DNA of 64,000 bases from Pedobacter cryoconitis (GTDB taxonomy: Bacteria > Bacteroidota > Bacteroidia > Sphingobacteriales > Sphingobacteriaceae): NCBI RefSeq assembly GCF_014200605.1, contig NZ_JACHCE010000001.1, positions 186,001 to 250,000 of the forward strand. Direction: 5' to 3'. Shown piece by piece: positions 27,790 through 36,518 of the stretch; the first letter of the stretch is position 1, and every line of letters starts with the position of its first letter. The notes beneath the pieces are model-generated. The model ran no database searches. It saw only the letters and a list, made by a program, of their open reading frames with translations, and was not told where the DNA came from. Made by a program: the position numbers and the translations under genes.

Positions 27790-28155
27790 TTATTGATTTT
27801 TAGATTTATTTTTGATTTTATCAGATTTAGCAGAAAGAATTGGAGCAGGTTCATCTTTAGCTAAAAAGTTTTCCAGCGCATCCAGTTTTGCTGTCCAGAA
27901 TACCCGGTATTGCTCAATCCATTCTGAAACTTCGTTCAGTTTTTCCAGTTTCGCTTCACAGATTCTTTCCCGTCCTTGCTGTTTAATAGCGATAAGGCCA
28001 CATTCCGTCAATATTTTTATATGTTTTGAAATAGCGGGTCGACTGATGTCGAAATTCTCAGCCACGGCATTCAGATTTAAAGAATGATGTGCAATCATAT
28101 TTAAAATCTCTCTGCGGGTTGGGTCGGCAATAGCCTGAAACACATCTCTTCTCAT
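27790..28155 (-). CDS. ArsR family winged-helix regulator
   Basis: 121 residues. The N-terminal ALADPTRREILxxL-like signature is seen as IADPTRREILNMIA (about residues 9-22), followed by LNAVAENFDISRPAISKHIKILTECGLI, the recognition helix, and IAIKQQGRERICEAK, the wing. It lacks the metal-binding CxC of true arsenic sensors. It probably controls its partner SRPBCC gene and itself. Confidence 0.93.
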   Translation of the reverse strand: MRRDVFQAIADPTRREILNMIAHHSLNLNAVAENFDISRPAISKHIKILTECGLIAIKQQGRERICEAKLEKLNEVSEWIEQYRVFWTAKLDALENFLAKDEPAPILSAKSDKIKNKSKNQ

Positions 28156-28325
28156 TAGGGTATAATTAATTATGTAGCCGTTCGGTTACTAATTTAATGA
28201 AACCTTTTGGTTACGCAATAGAATAATGAAAAAAATTAGTCAGACTATCTTATCTTGCATATGGAGATAAGGCTCTGCTTTCTTAACCTTTGCAGAAGAA
28301 TACAATCCACCAAATATATGATCCT

Positions 28326-29669
28326 ATGAAACGACAGACCGATTTGTCAGCTATAGAACAATTGACTGAAAATCAGCAAGCACCTAAAATCTCCAGACAA
28401 AGATTAAAAGCCATCTTTGGAGGTTCGGTAGGAAACCTGGTAGAATGGTACGATTGGTATGCCTATTCTGCATTTGCTATCTATTTTTCCTCTTCCTTTT
28501 TTCCTTCCGGCAGTTCAACAGCGCAATTGCTGAATACGGCAGGTATTTTTGCACTTGGTTTTTTAATGCGTCCAATAGGCGGATGGATGTTTGGCACGAT
28601 TGCCGATAAAGTTGGCCGTAAAAAAAGTATGACCTTATCAGTCCTGCTGATGTCTTTAGGGTCCTTACTCATTGCATTAACCCCCGCCTTTAAAACAATA
28701 GGACTGTTAGCTCCCATATTATTATTGCTGGCAAGACTATTACAAGGACTTAGTGTTGGCGGGGAATACGGTGTTTCTGCAACCTATCTGAGTGAAATGG
28801 CAACTAAAAACAGACGTGGTTTTTATTCCAGTTTTCAATATGTTACATTAATTGGCGGACAGCTGATCGCATTAGGAATTCAGATCATTCTTCAAAGAAT
28901 ACTTACAGAAGAACAGTTGATCTCATGGGGTTGGCGTATTCCTTTTGTAATAGGGGCGATACTTTCCGTAGTCGCGTTATATCTTCGTAAAAGTCTGCAT
29001 GAAACAAAAGCATTTGAAGCGCAAAAAAATAGAAAAGATGAAAACAACGGAACGATCAGAGAGCTGTTAAAGCACCCTAAGGCGATATTAACTGTAATAG
29101 GACTGACCCTGGGTGGTACGCTCGCATTTTATACCTATACAACATACATGCAGAAATTCCTGGTTAATACAGTTCATCTTTCCAAAGGAGAAGCTACTTT
29201 ATTATCTTTTTTCTCTCTGCTCATCTTTGCAATATTACAACCTTTGTTTGGCGGTCTTTCAGATCGGATTGGCCGTAAGCCCTTACTAATTGGTTTTGGT
29301 GTTTTGGGGACTATTTTTACAGTGCCCTTACTGACTACACTTAGTCACACAACCTCACAATGGACAGCGTTTTTTCTCTTGCTCGCAGCGTTAGTAATTG
29401 TCAGCGGTTATACAAGTATCAATGCAATTGTAAAAGCAGAGCTGTTTCCAGCGCAGATCAGGGCGCTTGGAGTGGGATTACCTTATGGCATTACTGTAGC
29501 GATTTTTGGGGGGACCGTTGAATATTTAGCATTATGGTTTAAAAAAATAGGACATGAACCCTATTTTTACTGGTATATAACCGGTTGTATATTGATGTCG
29601 CTCGTCGTTTATGTCTTGATGAAGGATTCAAAAGAAACTTCAAAACTGAACGAAGATCCGGATAACTAA
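28326..29669 (+). CDS. MFS transporter of the metabolite:H+ symporter type (alpha-ketoglutarate permease-like)
   Basis: 447 residues with about 12 hydrophobic segments. The MHS subfamily start GSVGNLVEWYDWYAYSAFA, the loop between helices 2 and 3 FGTIADKVGRKKSM, RLLQGLSVGGEYGVSATYLSEMA (about 145-165) and the repeat FGGLSDRIGRKPLL support it. Related transporters move alpha-ketoglutarate, proline or citrate with protons. The ATG at 28326 is chosen over a TTG 36 bases upstream. A terminator follows directly. Confidence 0.92.
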   Translation: MKRQTDLSAIEQLTENQQAPKISRQRLKAIFGGSVGNLVEWYDWYAYSAFAIYFSSSFFPSGSSTAQLLNTAGIFALGFLMRPIGGWMFGTIADKVGRKKSMTLSVLLMSLGSLLIALTPAFKTIGLLAPILLLLARLLQGLSVGGEYGVSATYLSEMATKNRRGFYSSFQYVTLIGGQLIALGIQIILQRILTEEQLISWGWRIPFVIGAILSVVALYLRKSLHETKAFEAQKNRKDENNGTIRELLKHPKAILTVIGLTLGGTLAFYTYTTYMQKFLVNTVHLSKGEATLLSFFSLLIFAILQPLFGGLSDRIGRKPLLIGFGVLGTIFTVPLLTTLSHTTSQWTAFFLLLAALVIVSGYTSINAIVKAELFPAQIRALGVGLPYGITVAIFGGTVEYLALWFKKIGHEPYFYWYITGCILMSLVVYVLMKDSKETSKLNEDPDN

Positions 29670-29706
29670 AAGGGGTATTGCCTTTCAAAAGACAACACCC
29701 CTTTTA
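29668..29706 (+). terminator. Bidirectional intrinsic terminator
   Basis: Arms aaaaggggt and accccttttaa with a mostly unpaired loop of about 19 bases, starting at the transporter stop codon; the convergent DUF3078 gene ends 20 bases further on. Confidence 0.75.
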
Positions 29707-29725
29707 AGCTGAAATATTTAATAAT

Positions 29726-30616
29726 TTAGAACTTATAAGTTACCCCTGCTCCAAAAATCTGTTTTACCTGCAGTGCTTTTTTAGTTTTGTCTACTCCATT
29801 ATCGACATAAGGTATTTTAGTTTTATCATCATAAATCAATTGCACCCCTGCATTCACAGTGACAAACTTATTTACCTTCATAAAAAGATTAGCTGTATAA
29901 TCGGTATAAATGTTTCCTGGTTTATCCAAATAATCAGAATATAGTTTTAAAGTGTTTTCCAGGCTGATATTCTCGAGCAGGTTCACTTTGTAATAAGCAT
30001 CTAATGAAGCGCCAAACTGGAATTTGCTCTTTTTATAAGGATCTACACCAAAAGCACCATATTTAGAAAGAGTATCATTTTGAACGATAATAACACGTGC
30101 AGCAGCAGGCGAAATATTAATCCTGAAATTATCAGAACGTTTATAGGCAAAACCAGGTCCGAACGTCAGATAGGCAGGCGCAAGAAAAGTTGAAATCAAA
30201 CTCTGAGGAGTTGTAGAATAATTATAACCCTTTGCGAACTGAGTCTGGAAATTTGCATAAAAAGTATATAACCAGTACTTAGAGGCCTGACGACCCAGTA
30301 AACTGTTTAAAATAATCCTGTCATCATTTTTTCGCGTCCCAACATTCTGTTGTTTACTTAACCCGTAACCTAAGATCACTTTATTATCCCAGCTCCAGAC
30401 ATTTTTCTTATAATTGAAATCATAATTAAACAGGATATTTCCGGCTACTGAATTTACCCCGCCAGAAGACCAGTTGGAGAAAGAACTCTGATTAATTAAT
30501 AATGTATTTTCTCCATGGATAGTCCAGGTTTTTGTCGTATCAGCTTTCGGGGCGACCTGTGCATAGCCGATCAGACTGATGGCGGTCAATGTTAAGGAAA
30601 GGATAAGTTTTTTCAT
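29726..30616 (-). CDS. DUF3078 family outer-membrane protein
   Basis: 296 residues with a signal peptide (LILSLTLTAISLIGYAQ). The conserved opening TWTIHGENTLLINQSSFSNWSSGG is typical of DUF3078, and the body is a run of alternating beta strands (WSWDNKVILGYGLS, YWLYTFYANFQTQF, NISLENTLKLYSDY) ending FGAGVTYKF, with a terminal Phe as in barrel proteins. Probably an outer-membrane barrel; function unknown. Confidence 0.88.
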   Translation of the reverse strand: MKKLILSLTLTAISLIGYAQVAPKADTTKTWTIHGENTLLINQSSFSNWSSGGVNSVAGNILFNYDFNYKKNVWSWDNKVILGYGLSKQQNVGTRKNDDRIILNSLLGRQASKYWLYTFYANFQTQFAKGYNYSTTPQSLISTFLAPAYLTFGPGFAYKRSDNFRINISPAAARVIIVQNDTLSKYGAFGVDPYKKSKFQFGASLDAYYKVNLLENISLENTLKLYSDYLDKPGNIYTDYTANLFMKVNKFVTVNAGVQLIYDDKTKIPYVDNGVDKTKKALQVKQIFGAGVTYKF

Positions 30617-30850
30617 AGTGAAGATTTATTTTTTAAAAATTATACATATAAATGTACTAAATATCACAATTTATTATGGTTTATCCCGATTTTGAACGTT
30701 TTGAACAGCCGGACAGAGGCAAAAGCGGGACCTGTCATTCCGGACGATATTCAGCTTCCAATAGAAAGTCCGGTAAAATAAAGTCTGTCTAAAGCCAGAT
30801 TATCAAAGTTTCGTTAAAAAACGTTAAATTAACTCAGTTGTGGCAATGAA

Positions 30851-30884
30851 TTTGTACACCTGATCCGTATTTTGTTTATTTTTG
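30851..30884 (+). promoter_or_regulatory. Promoter of the lpoB cluster
   Basis: A minus-33 TTTG at 30851-30854 and a minus-7 TATTTTTG at 30877-30884 match the Bacteroidota consensus, though the 22-base spacing is slightly long. Its position excludes the alternative upstream start at 30872 for the next gene and supports the ATG at 30905. Confidence 0.6.
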
Positions 30885-30904
30885 TTAGTATTAAATCTAA
30901 GGTC

Positions 30905-31285
30905 ATGAAAAGGAATCTAATCGTTATCTCAAGCCTGTTGTTCGGCGCTTTATATGCTGGAACGGCTAGCGCACAGCAATCTGGTCTGGCTCCAGATCAA
31001 AACCCAAGATATAAAGAAAGCCAGGACAAGTATTTTAAGGTAGCCGATTCGCTGACAAGCCGTCAGGGGACTACCGTACAGAACACTTATAAAGCATATG
31101 ACTGGTACGAAGCAAAATTGGAACGTCGCCGTCAAAGACGTGAATGGAGACATGAAGAAAGAATGAATGGCTATTACGGTGATTTTTATCCTTCTTTAAG
31201 TTTTGGCCTTGGCTACAATGCTTTTGGTGGTTATAACTATGGAAACTATTACGGTCGTCGTAGTAATTTATGGTTTGGCTGGTAA
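30905..31285 (+). CDS. Exported Arg/Tyr-rich small protein
   Basis: 126 residues with a signal peptide (LIVISSLLFGALYAGTASAQ). A charged middle segment (YEAKLERRRQRREWRHEERM) and a Gly/Tyr-rich C-terminus (FGLGYNAFGGYNYGNYYG ending WFGW) follow. It heads a same-strand set with lpoB, COG3014 and a further small gene, so a role in the cell envelope is likely. No family is recognised. Confidence 0.7.
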   Translation: MKRNLIVISSLLFGALYAGTASAQQSGLAPDQNPRYKESQDKYFKVADSLTSRQGTTVQNTYKAYDWYEAKLERRRQRREWRHEERMNGYYGDFYPSLSFGLGYNAFGGYNYGNYYGRRSNLWFGW

Positions 31286-31334
31286 CAATTCCTGAAAATA
31301 CGATCTAACAATTATAAAAACCCGAATAACACAG

Positions 31335-31931
31335 ATGAAATTCAATAAATTATTAACAGTTACTGCGCTTGCCGCTTCAGGAATGATGATTGCATCATGT
31401 TCATCCAGACAAGTAACACGTGTGAGTACAGATCAGACAATCGATATCAGTGGTTCATGGAATAACAGTGATTCCAGAATGGTAGCTGATGAACTGACAA
31501 AAAATATCCTGAATGCAAGCTGGTTAGGTACTCATCAGGAAGAGCATCAGGGTAAAAAACCTGTAGTGATTGTTGGATTTGTTCAAAACAAAAGTCATGA
31601 GCACATTGATGCGGAGACTTTCGTGAAAGATATAGAAAGTTCTTTTGTTCAGACCCAAAGAGTACGTTTAGTACAAGGTGGTAAGAAACGTGAAGAATTA
31701 CGTGCAGAAAAAGCTGATCAGCAAACTAACTCTTCAACTTCAACAATTAAGAAGTTCGGTTTAGAAAATGGTGCTGATTATATTCTTCAGGGATCAATAA
31801 ACTCTATCGTTGACGCCCATAAACGTCAGAAAGTAGTTTATTACCAGGTAAATCTTGAGCTGACCAATATCCAGACTAACGAAGTCGTGTGGATCGGTGA
31901 AAAGAAAATAGCCAAGTACGTTAAAAACTAA
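31335..31931 (+). CDS. lpoB: LpoB-like penicillin-binding protein activator
   Basis: 198-residue lipoprotein, lipobox MMIASC at residues 17-22. LpoB-family features: ADELTKNILNASWLG, KPVVIVGFVQNKSHEHIDA, FGLENGADYILQGSINSIVD and VNLELTNIQTNEVVWIGEKKIAK. In enterobacteria LpoB is an outer-membrane lipoprotein that activates the peptidoglycan synthase PBP1B; the partner here is inferred. The family assignment is good, and the gene is adjacent to a COG3014 gene. Confidence 0.88.
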   Translation: MKFNKLLTVTALAASGMMIASCSSRQVTRVSTDQTIDISGSWNNSDSRMVADELTKNILNASWLGTHQEEHQGKKPVVIVGFVQNKSHEHIDAETFVKDIESSFVQTQRVRLVQGGKKREELRAEKADQQTNSSTSTIKKFGLENGADYILQGSINSIVDAHKRQKVVYYQVNLELTNIQTNEVVWIGEKKIAKYVKN

Positions 31932-31948
31932 TCCCGGAATTTCCCATT

Positions 31949-31984
31949 GCCCTGAATATCATATTCCTGATTTTCAGGGCTTTT
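31949..31984 (+). terminator. Weak hairpin between lpoB and the COG3014 gene
   Basis: Arms gccctgaa and ttcagggc with a 16-nt loop, followed by TTTTAT. It could reduce transcription into the downstream gene rather than stop it. Confidence 0.5.
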
Positions 31985-31993
31985 ATAGCTAAT

Positions 31994-33418
31994 ATGACAA
32001 CCATTCGTACGTATATTCTTCGGGCATCAGTTGTAGGATTGATGCTTTTTTTATTTGGTTGCGCAAGTTATAACGACCGTATCACTCCTTATTATAAAAA
32101 TATTTCGACAGGAAATTACAAGGAGGCACAAGTTGAACTCGATAAGAACAGCCTGATCCAGAAACCGAGAAATAAACTCCTTTTCCTGATGGAAAAGGGT
32201 AGAGTGAGTCATTTACTTGGAGATTACGAAAATAGCAACAGGTATTTTAATGAGGCTGATCAAATGCTGGAAATAGGCCTGACCGGTACATTAGATGCAA
32301 CAGTGGGGGTATTGGTTAACCCAATGACCCAACGTTATAAAGGAGAGGATTTTGAGAAGTTCATGATTCACTACTATAAGGCGCTCAATTACCTTTATCT
32401 GAACAATACAGAAGAAGCTGTTGTAGAAGCAAGACGGATCAGTTTACAGGCTCAGGAACAGGGTGATAAGTTCAATAATAAGGATAAACGTTATAGCCAG
32501 GATGCATTTTCCCTAACGCTGCAAGGCATGATTTATGAGAGCAATAATGACGTTAACAATGCTTTTATCTCTTATAGAAATGCTGTAGAAATCTATCAGA
32601 AAAGTCCAGAAAAGACTTATTACGGTACTCAAATGCCCTTAGAGCTTCAAAAAGATGTAATCAGGACGGCCTATTTAAATGGTTTTACTTCTGAGGCTAT
32701 GCAGTTTGAAAGTGCATTTGGCATCAAATATAAACCAGAAAAAGCGCCGGAAGGTGGAGAATTGATTTTCTTTTGGGAGAATGGTCTTGCACCAGTAAAA
32801 AAACAGGAAGACTTGTTTTTCACTTTAACAAGGGGCGATGGCGGGAATTTGTTCTTTAGTAATGTGGCTGGTGGTTTACTGATTCCATTTAATTATAGCG
32901 GTGACCGTGATAAATTAAATATCAACGCAGTAGAGAGTTTAAGAGCTGCTTTCCCTAAATATGTTGCACAGCCTTCTTACTATTCCAGCGCAGTCATTAA
33001 AAGCACGCAGGGCGATGTCACTTTAGAGAAAACAGAAGATATCAATGAACTTGCTTTTAGAACCTTACAGCAGCGCACATTAAAAGAAATGAGTAAAGTA
33101 CTTTCCAGATTAGCGGTTAAGAAAATTGCTGAATATGCTTTACGTGAAAGTGCGAAAAGGGATAATCAGAAAAACAATACCTTACTGGAAGGTCTTGGTT
33201 ATGGCATGCAGCTTTACAGTCTGCTGTCTGAGAAAGCTGATACCCGCAACTGGCAATCACTGCCAGGCAGCATTTCTTATGCCCGTATCCCTTTGAAAAC
33301 AGGCGAGAATGAAATTACCTTAACGCTTAAAAATGCTCAGGGAGCAGATGAAACCAAAACGATTAAGATCAATGGTAACGGGCGGATTCAGTTTTATAAT
33401 TACGCAACCCTAAGGTAA
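31994..33418 (+). CDS. COG3014 family lipoprotein with TPR-like repeats
   Basis: 474 residues, lipobox LFLFGC at 18-23. The first 230 residues are TPR-like helical repeats (NYKEAQVELDKN, LLGDYENSNRYFNEAD, FMIHYYKALNYLYLNNTEEAVVEARR, SLTLQGMIYESNNDVNNAFISYRNAVEIY). A C-terminal region ending with a beta domain (ITLTLKNAQGADETKTIKI) follows. This is the family often found beside lpoB. Probably an outer-membrane-anchored factor of envelope assembly; its function is not established. Confidence 0.85.
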   Translation: MTTIRTYILRASVVGLMLFLFGCASYNDRITPYYKNISTGNYKEAQVELDKNSLIQKPRNKLLFLMEKGRVSHLLGDYENSNRYFNEADQMLEIGLTGTLDATVGVLVNPMTQRYKGEDFEKFMIHYYKALNYLYLNNTEEAVVEARRISLQAQEQGDKFNNKDKRYSQDAFSLTLQGMIYESNNDVNNAFISYRNAVEIYQKSPEKTYYGTQMPLELQKDVIRTAYLNGFTSEAMQFESAFGIKYKPEKAPEGGELIFFWENGLAPVKKQEDLFFTLTRGDGGNLFFSNVAGGLLIPFNYSGDRDKLNINAVESLRAAFPKYVAQPSYYSSAVIKSTQGDVTLEKTEDINELAFRTLQQRTLKEMSKVLSRLAVKKIAEYALRESAKRDNQKNNTLLEGLGYGMQLYSLLSEKADTRNWQSLPGSISYARIPLKTGENEITLTLKNAQGADETKTIKINGNGRIQFYNYATLR

Positions 33419-33420
33419 AT

Positions 33421-33825
33421 ATGATTAATTTAACAACTATAGACCTTAGAACGAAGTTGTCCCATTGGGCAATGGTTGTTTTATTGTTTATAAGTCTGTT
33501 TGCTATTGCTGGCGGATCAGGGCGCAGCCCGGTAACCGATCAGAAAATTACTACAGGTAAACTGGCAGGCCACATGAATATGGCTGTCAGTACCAAAATA
33601 TTTTACAAGAGTTTCATTCAAAAAATACGGGGCATAAACTTTCAGAAGGCCTTGCTGTCCTGCTCCAATAGCTTATGGCTTTTACTTATAGACAGGCTGG
33701 TACAAATACAATTTAATGCCATTTTTACAAGGATGCTACTTATCCCTGCCAGTTATTTGCTCACTAAAATAGTAAGCTGTTTCACCCTGGAAAAAGCTAA
33801 GCCCTTAATGTCTTTTGTATATTAA
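33421..33825 (+). CDS. Hypothetical membrane protein
   Basis: 134 residues starting 2 bases after the COG3014 stop. An N-terminal hydrophobic helix (WAMVVLLFISLFAIAGG) and a second hydrophobic stretch near the C-terminus (RMLLIPASYLLTKIV) are visible. Close spacing suggests the same operon. No family recognised; the sequence after about residue 55 is less convincing as a protein, so the true gene could be shorter. Confidence 0.5.
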   Translation: MINLTTIDLRTKLSHWAMVVLLFISLFAIAGGSGRSPVTDQKITTGKLAGHMNMAVSTKIFYKSFIQKIRGINFQKALLSCSNSLWLLLIDRLVQIQFNAIFTRMLLIPASYLLTKIVSCFTLEKAKPLMSFVY

Positions 33826-33917
33826 ACATTCGCGTTTAATATATCGCTTCTAAATCAATATTTATTTCTTCACCGAAAGTCCTGGCTGAAAATGCTAATG
33901 ACTTATAACTGTTTTAT

Positions 33918-34094
33918 ATGCAGCGCATTCAAAAAGTATTGCGCCTAATCGGTATGGTGTTACTGATAGGCTTAGCATCTTTTGGATTAAGTGTTGGCGG
34001 GGCTGTACCTATACCGGCCGGCAGACAAAAATATCCATCAGAAAATGTAGAAACCAAAGAAGAGAAAGACGAAGATTTGAAACCGGATGAATAG
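33918..34094 (+). CDS. Small membrane-anchored acidic protein (58 residues)
   Basis: A 58-residue frame: MQRIQKVLRLIGMVLLIGLA, a single N-terminal hydrophobic helix, then a Pro/Gly turn (PIPAGRQKYP) and a strongly acidic tail rich in Glu, Asp and Lys. The positive N-terminus followed by a hydrophobic helix is typical of real small membrane proteins. No family recognised. Confidence 0.55.
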   Translation: MQRIQKVLRLIGMVLLIGLASFGLSVGGAVPIPAGRQKYPSENVETKEEKDEDLKPDE

Positions 34095-34209
34095 CAGATA
34101 CATGAGCACAAAAACTCATCTGCTTATTCTTCCTGATCGTCTGTAACAATTACCGGTTCAGGCATCTAAATCTAGACGGCTCTCTGCATTTTCTTAAATT
34201 TAATTTATT

Positions 34210-34653
34210 ATGGCAGTTTTATATCAAATAGATGTTCCGGGTGAGCCGGAGTTTCCAGAAATGGGTGAGGTCTGGGAAGCATCAGTCAAAGCCACTCACC
34301 ACTTTTTAAGTGAACAGGATATAGCATTCTTTAAATCATTACTGTTAAACGAGTATTTTAAATTGGTAGAACTCTTTTGCATCAGAGATAAAGAAGGTTT
34401 GATTATGGGGTTTATGGGCATAGAAAGTGATAAACTGGAAATGTTATTTGTCCATCCGCAGCATATGGGAAAGGGGATAGGGAAAAGACTCCTGGAATAT
34501 GCATTACAAGTTTTTAAAGTAAATAAAGTCGATGTAAACGAAGATAATCAGCAGGGCTTGGGGTTTTATGAGAAAATGGGTTTTAAGATAACCGGCCGTT
34601 CTGAATTAGACGGTATGGGTAAACCTTTTCCGATATTGCATATGACAATTTAA
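34210..34653 (+). CDS. GNAT family N-acetyltransferase
   Basis: 147 residues with the acetyl-CoA loop HPQHMGKGIGKRLLEYAL (pattern Q/RxxGxG/A) at about 78-95 and the second conserved part VNEDNQQGLGFYEKMGFKITGR. The layout resembles YjaB/Rv0428-type small-molecule or protein acetyltransferases. Substrate unknown. A terminator follows. Confidence 0.9.
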   Translation: MAVLYQIDVPGEPEFPEMGEVWEASVKATHHFLSEQDIAFFKSLLLNEYFKLVELFCIRDKEGLIMGFMGIESDKLEMLFVHPQHMGKGIGKRLLEYALQVFKVNKVDVNEDNQQGLGFYEKMGFKITGRSELDGMGKPFPILHMTI

Positions 34654-34655
34654 AC

Positions 34656-34690
34656 GAAAGCCCCGTAAATCAAATTTACGGGGCTTCTTT
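34656..34690 (+). terminator. Intrinsic terminator
   Basis: Arms cgaaagccccgtaaat and atttacggggctt with a 3-nt loop and a trailing T-rich segment; it sits between convergent genes. Confidence 0.82.
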
Positions 34691-34735
34691 ATTTAAAATG
34701 GAATCCTAAAAGGTTAATCCATTGACTGAAATATC

Positions 34736-35935
34736 TTAGTTTGTTTTACCAGGATATTGTTTCAACGCTAACGTTAAGCAATCCATTGCTTTATTTAAAT
34801 CATCAATATTTAATACATAAGCCATTCTCACTTCATTTTTACCAGAACCCGGGCTCGAGTAAAAACCAGTTGCCGGAGCCATCATTACGGTTTCGCCATT
34901 ATTGTCGAAGCTTTCCAGTATCCATTGGCAAAATACATCTGCATCATCAATAGGGAACCTGGCAACTACATAGAAAGCACCACCTGGATTTGGGCAGAAA
35001 ACACCGTCAATGGCGTTCAATCTGGATACTAAAGTATCTCTGCGTAAAGTATATTCTTTATTAACTTCTTCAAAATAGCTATCAGGAGTATCTACGGCTG
35101 CAGTTCCGGCAATCTGTTCAACCATACCAGGACTTAACCTTGCTTGTGCGAACTTTAATCCAGATTTGATTACTTCCTTGTTTTTAGTGATTAAACAGCC
35201 TAAACGAGCACCACAAGCACTGTATCTTTTAGAAACTGTATCCATGATCACTACATTTTCTTCTAAACCATCAAGGTGCATTGGAGAAATGAACGCTCTG
35301 CCATCATAGCAGAATTCACGGTAAGCTTCGTCAGAGAATAAGAATAAATCATATTTCAGACACAATTCTTTCAATGCCTGTAATTCTTCTCTTGAATAAA
35401 GATAACCTGTAGGGTTATTTGGGTTACAGATAATGATAGCCTTTGTTTTATCAGTAATCAGTTTCTCAAACTCAGCAATCGCCGGTAAGGCAAAACCATT
35501 CTCAATATGAGACAAAATTGGTTTTACAACTACATTACTCATGCAGGCAAATCCATTATAGTTCGCGTAAAAAGGCTCAGGAATGATAATTTCATCACCT
35601 TCATTTACGCAGGTCTGCATAGCGATAGTAATCGCTTCTGAACCGCCAACAGTAACGAGTATATCCTCAGGAGTGATGTTATACCCCAATTTATTATAAT
35701 ATTCAGTAAGTTTTGTTCTGTAGCTTAGTGTTCCTTCAGATGGGGTATAAGCCCAAACATCGAAATCAATATTTTTAATGGCATTTAACATTCCTTCCGG
35801 AGTAGCAATATCCGGCTGGCCGATATTTAAATGATAAACTTTCTTACCATCCTTTTTTGCTTTATCTGCAAATGGAGTTAATTTTCTTATAGGCGATGCG
35901 GGCATTTGAATCCCTTTTTCTGAAATATGTGGCAT
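34736..35935 (-). CDS. PLP-dependent aminotransferase, class I/II (aspartate aminotransferase-like)
   Basis: 399 residues of the fold type I family. NIGQPDIATP at the start, PNNPTGYLYSREEL (about residues 170-183), the PLP-lysine region DTVSKRYSACGARLG, and the C-terminal NEVRMAYVL with the substrate Arg support this. Family members transaminate aspartate, alanine or aromatic amino acids with glutamate; the exact substrate cannot be told. In a genome segment with pheA and no separate aromatic aminotransferase it could serve aromatic amino acid synthesis, which is inference. Confidence 0.92.
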   Translation of the reverse strand: MPHISEKGIQMPASPIRKLTPFADKAKKDGKKVYHLNIGQPDIATPEGMLNAIKNIDFDVWAYTPSEGTLSYRTKLTEYYNKLGYNITPEDILVTVGGSEAITIAMQTCVNEGDEIIIPEPFYANYNGFACMSNVVVKPILSHIENGFALPAIAEFEKLITDKTKAIIICNPNNPTGYLYSREELQALKELCLKYDLFLFSDEAYREFCYDGRAFISPMHLDGLEENVVIMDTVSKRYSACGARLGCLITKNKEVIKSGLKFAQARLSPGMVEQIAGTAAVDTPDSYFEEVNKEYTLRRDTLVSRLNAIDGVFCPNPGGAFYVVARFPIDDADVFCQWILESFDNNGETVMMAPATGFYSSPGSGKNEVRMAYVLNIDDLNKAMDCLTLALKQYPGKTN

Positions 35936-35947
35936 GGGTCAAAAATA

Positions 35948-35975
35948 AAAAAACCTCGTTGATTTAACGAGGTTT
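35948..35975 (-). terminator. Intrinsic terminator of the DUF1573 gene
   Basis: Arms aaacctcgttgat-type stem (aaacctcgtt / aacgaggttt) with a short loop; on the minus strand it is followed by TTTTTTATTTTT. Confidence 0.75.
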
Positions 35976-36001
35976 AATTGATAATAATATTTTTCTACAG
36001 C

Positions 36002-36388
36002 TTATTTACCAGCTACAGTTTCGCCTTTAATGTATAACACTTTAATAGGTGTTTTAGCATTAGAATTGATCGTGATGCTTTTGCTGAAAGGCAATGGTGA
36101 ACCAGCAGGCGTATAAGTAACTTTAATTAAGCCAGACTCTCCTTTTTTAATAGGGGTTTGAGTGTAAGTAGGCACTGTACATCCGCAAGTTGTTTCAACT
36201 TTTGTTAAAATTAACGGCTCGTCACCAACGTTTGTAAACTTAAATTCTACAGAAACAGGAGCTGTCAATGGAATTTTTCCAAAATCATGTGTCTCTTTTT
36301 CAAATTTAAATTCAGCTGGTTTGCTCTGTGCAAATGAAGTAACAGTAACACCTAAAACAAAGGTTAATAGTATAATTAGCTTTTTCAT
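36002..36388 (-). CDS. DUF1573 family exported protein
   Basis: 128 residues with a signal peptide (LIILLTFVLGVTVTSFAQ) and the diagnostic FEKETHDFGKIPLTAPVS, TTCGCTVPTYTQTPIKKG and VTYTPAG motifs. It is a beta-sandwich resembling MSP/ASPM-type Ig folds. In Bacteroidota these small periplasmic proteins have no established role. A terminator follows. Confidence 0.92.
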   Translation of the reverse strand: MKKLIILLTFVLGVTVTSFAQSKPAEFKFEKETHDFGKIPLTAPVSVEFKFTNVGDEPLILTKVETTCGCTVPTYTQTPIKKGESGLIKVTYTPAGSPLPFSKSITINSNAKTPIKVLYIKGETVAGK

Positions 36389-36490
36389 GTTTTAATCTTT
36401 TGAACAAATTTAATGTTTTCATTAACATTTCAAAGTCAAAAGCTAATATATATATTACACACTGTTAAGGGACGCAATTTAGAAAATACG

Positions 36491-36498
36491 TATCTTTG
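36491..36498 (+). promoter_or_regulatory. Minus-7 promoter element of the E1 dehydrogenase gene
   Basis: TATCTTTG is an exact match to TAnnTTTG. A start of transcription about 7 bases further on leaves a short leader before the ATG at 36519, favouring that start over a GTG at 36513. The minus-33 TTTG is not clear. Confidence 0.55.
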
Positions 36499-36518
36499 CC
36501 CAATAAACTTTTGTGCTT

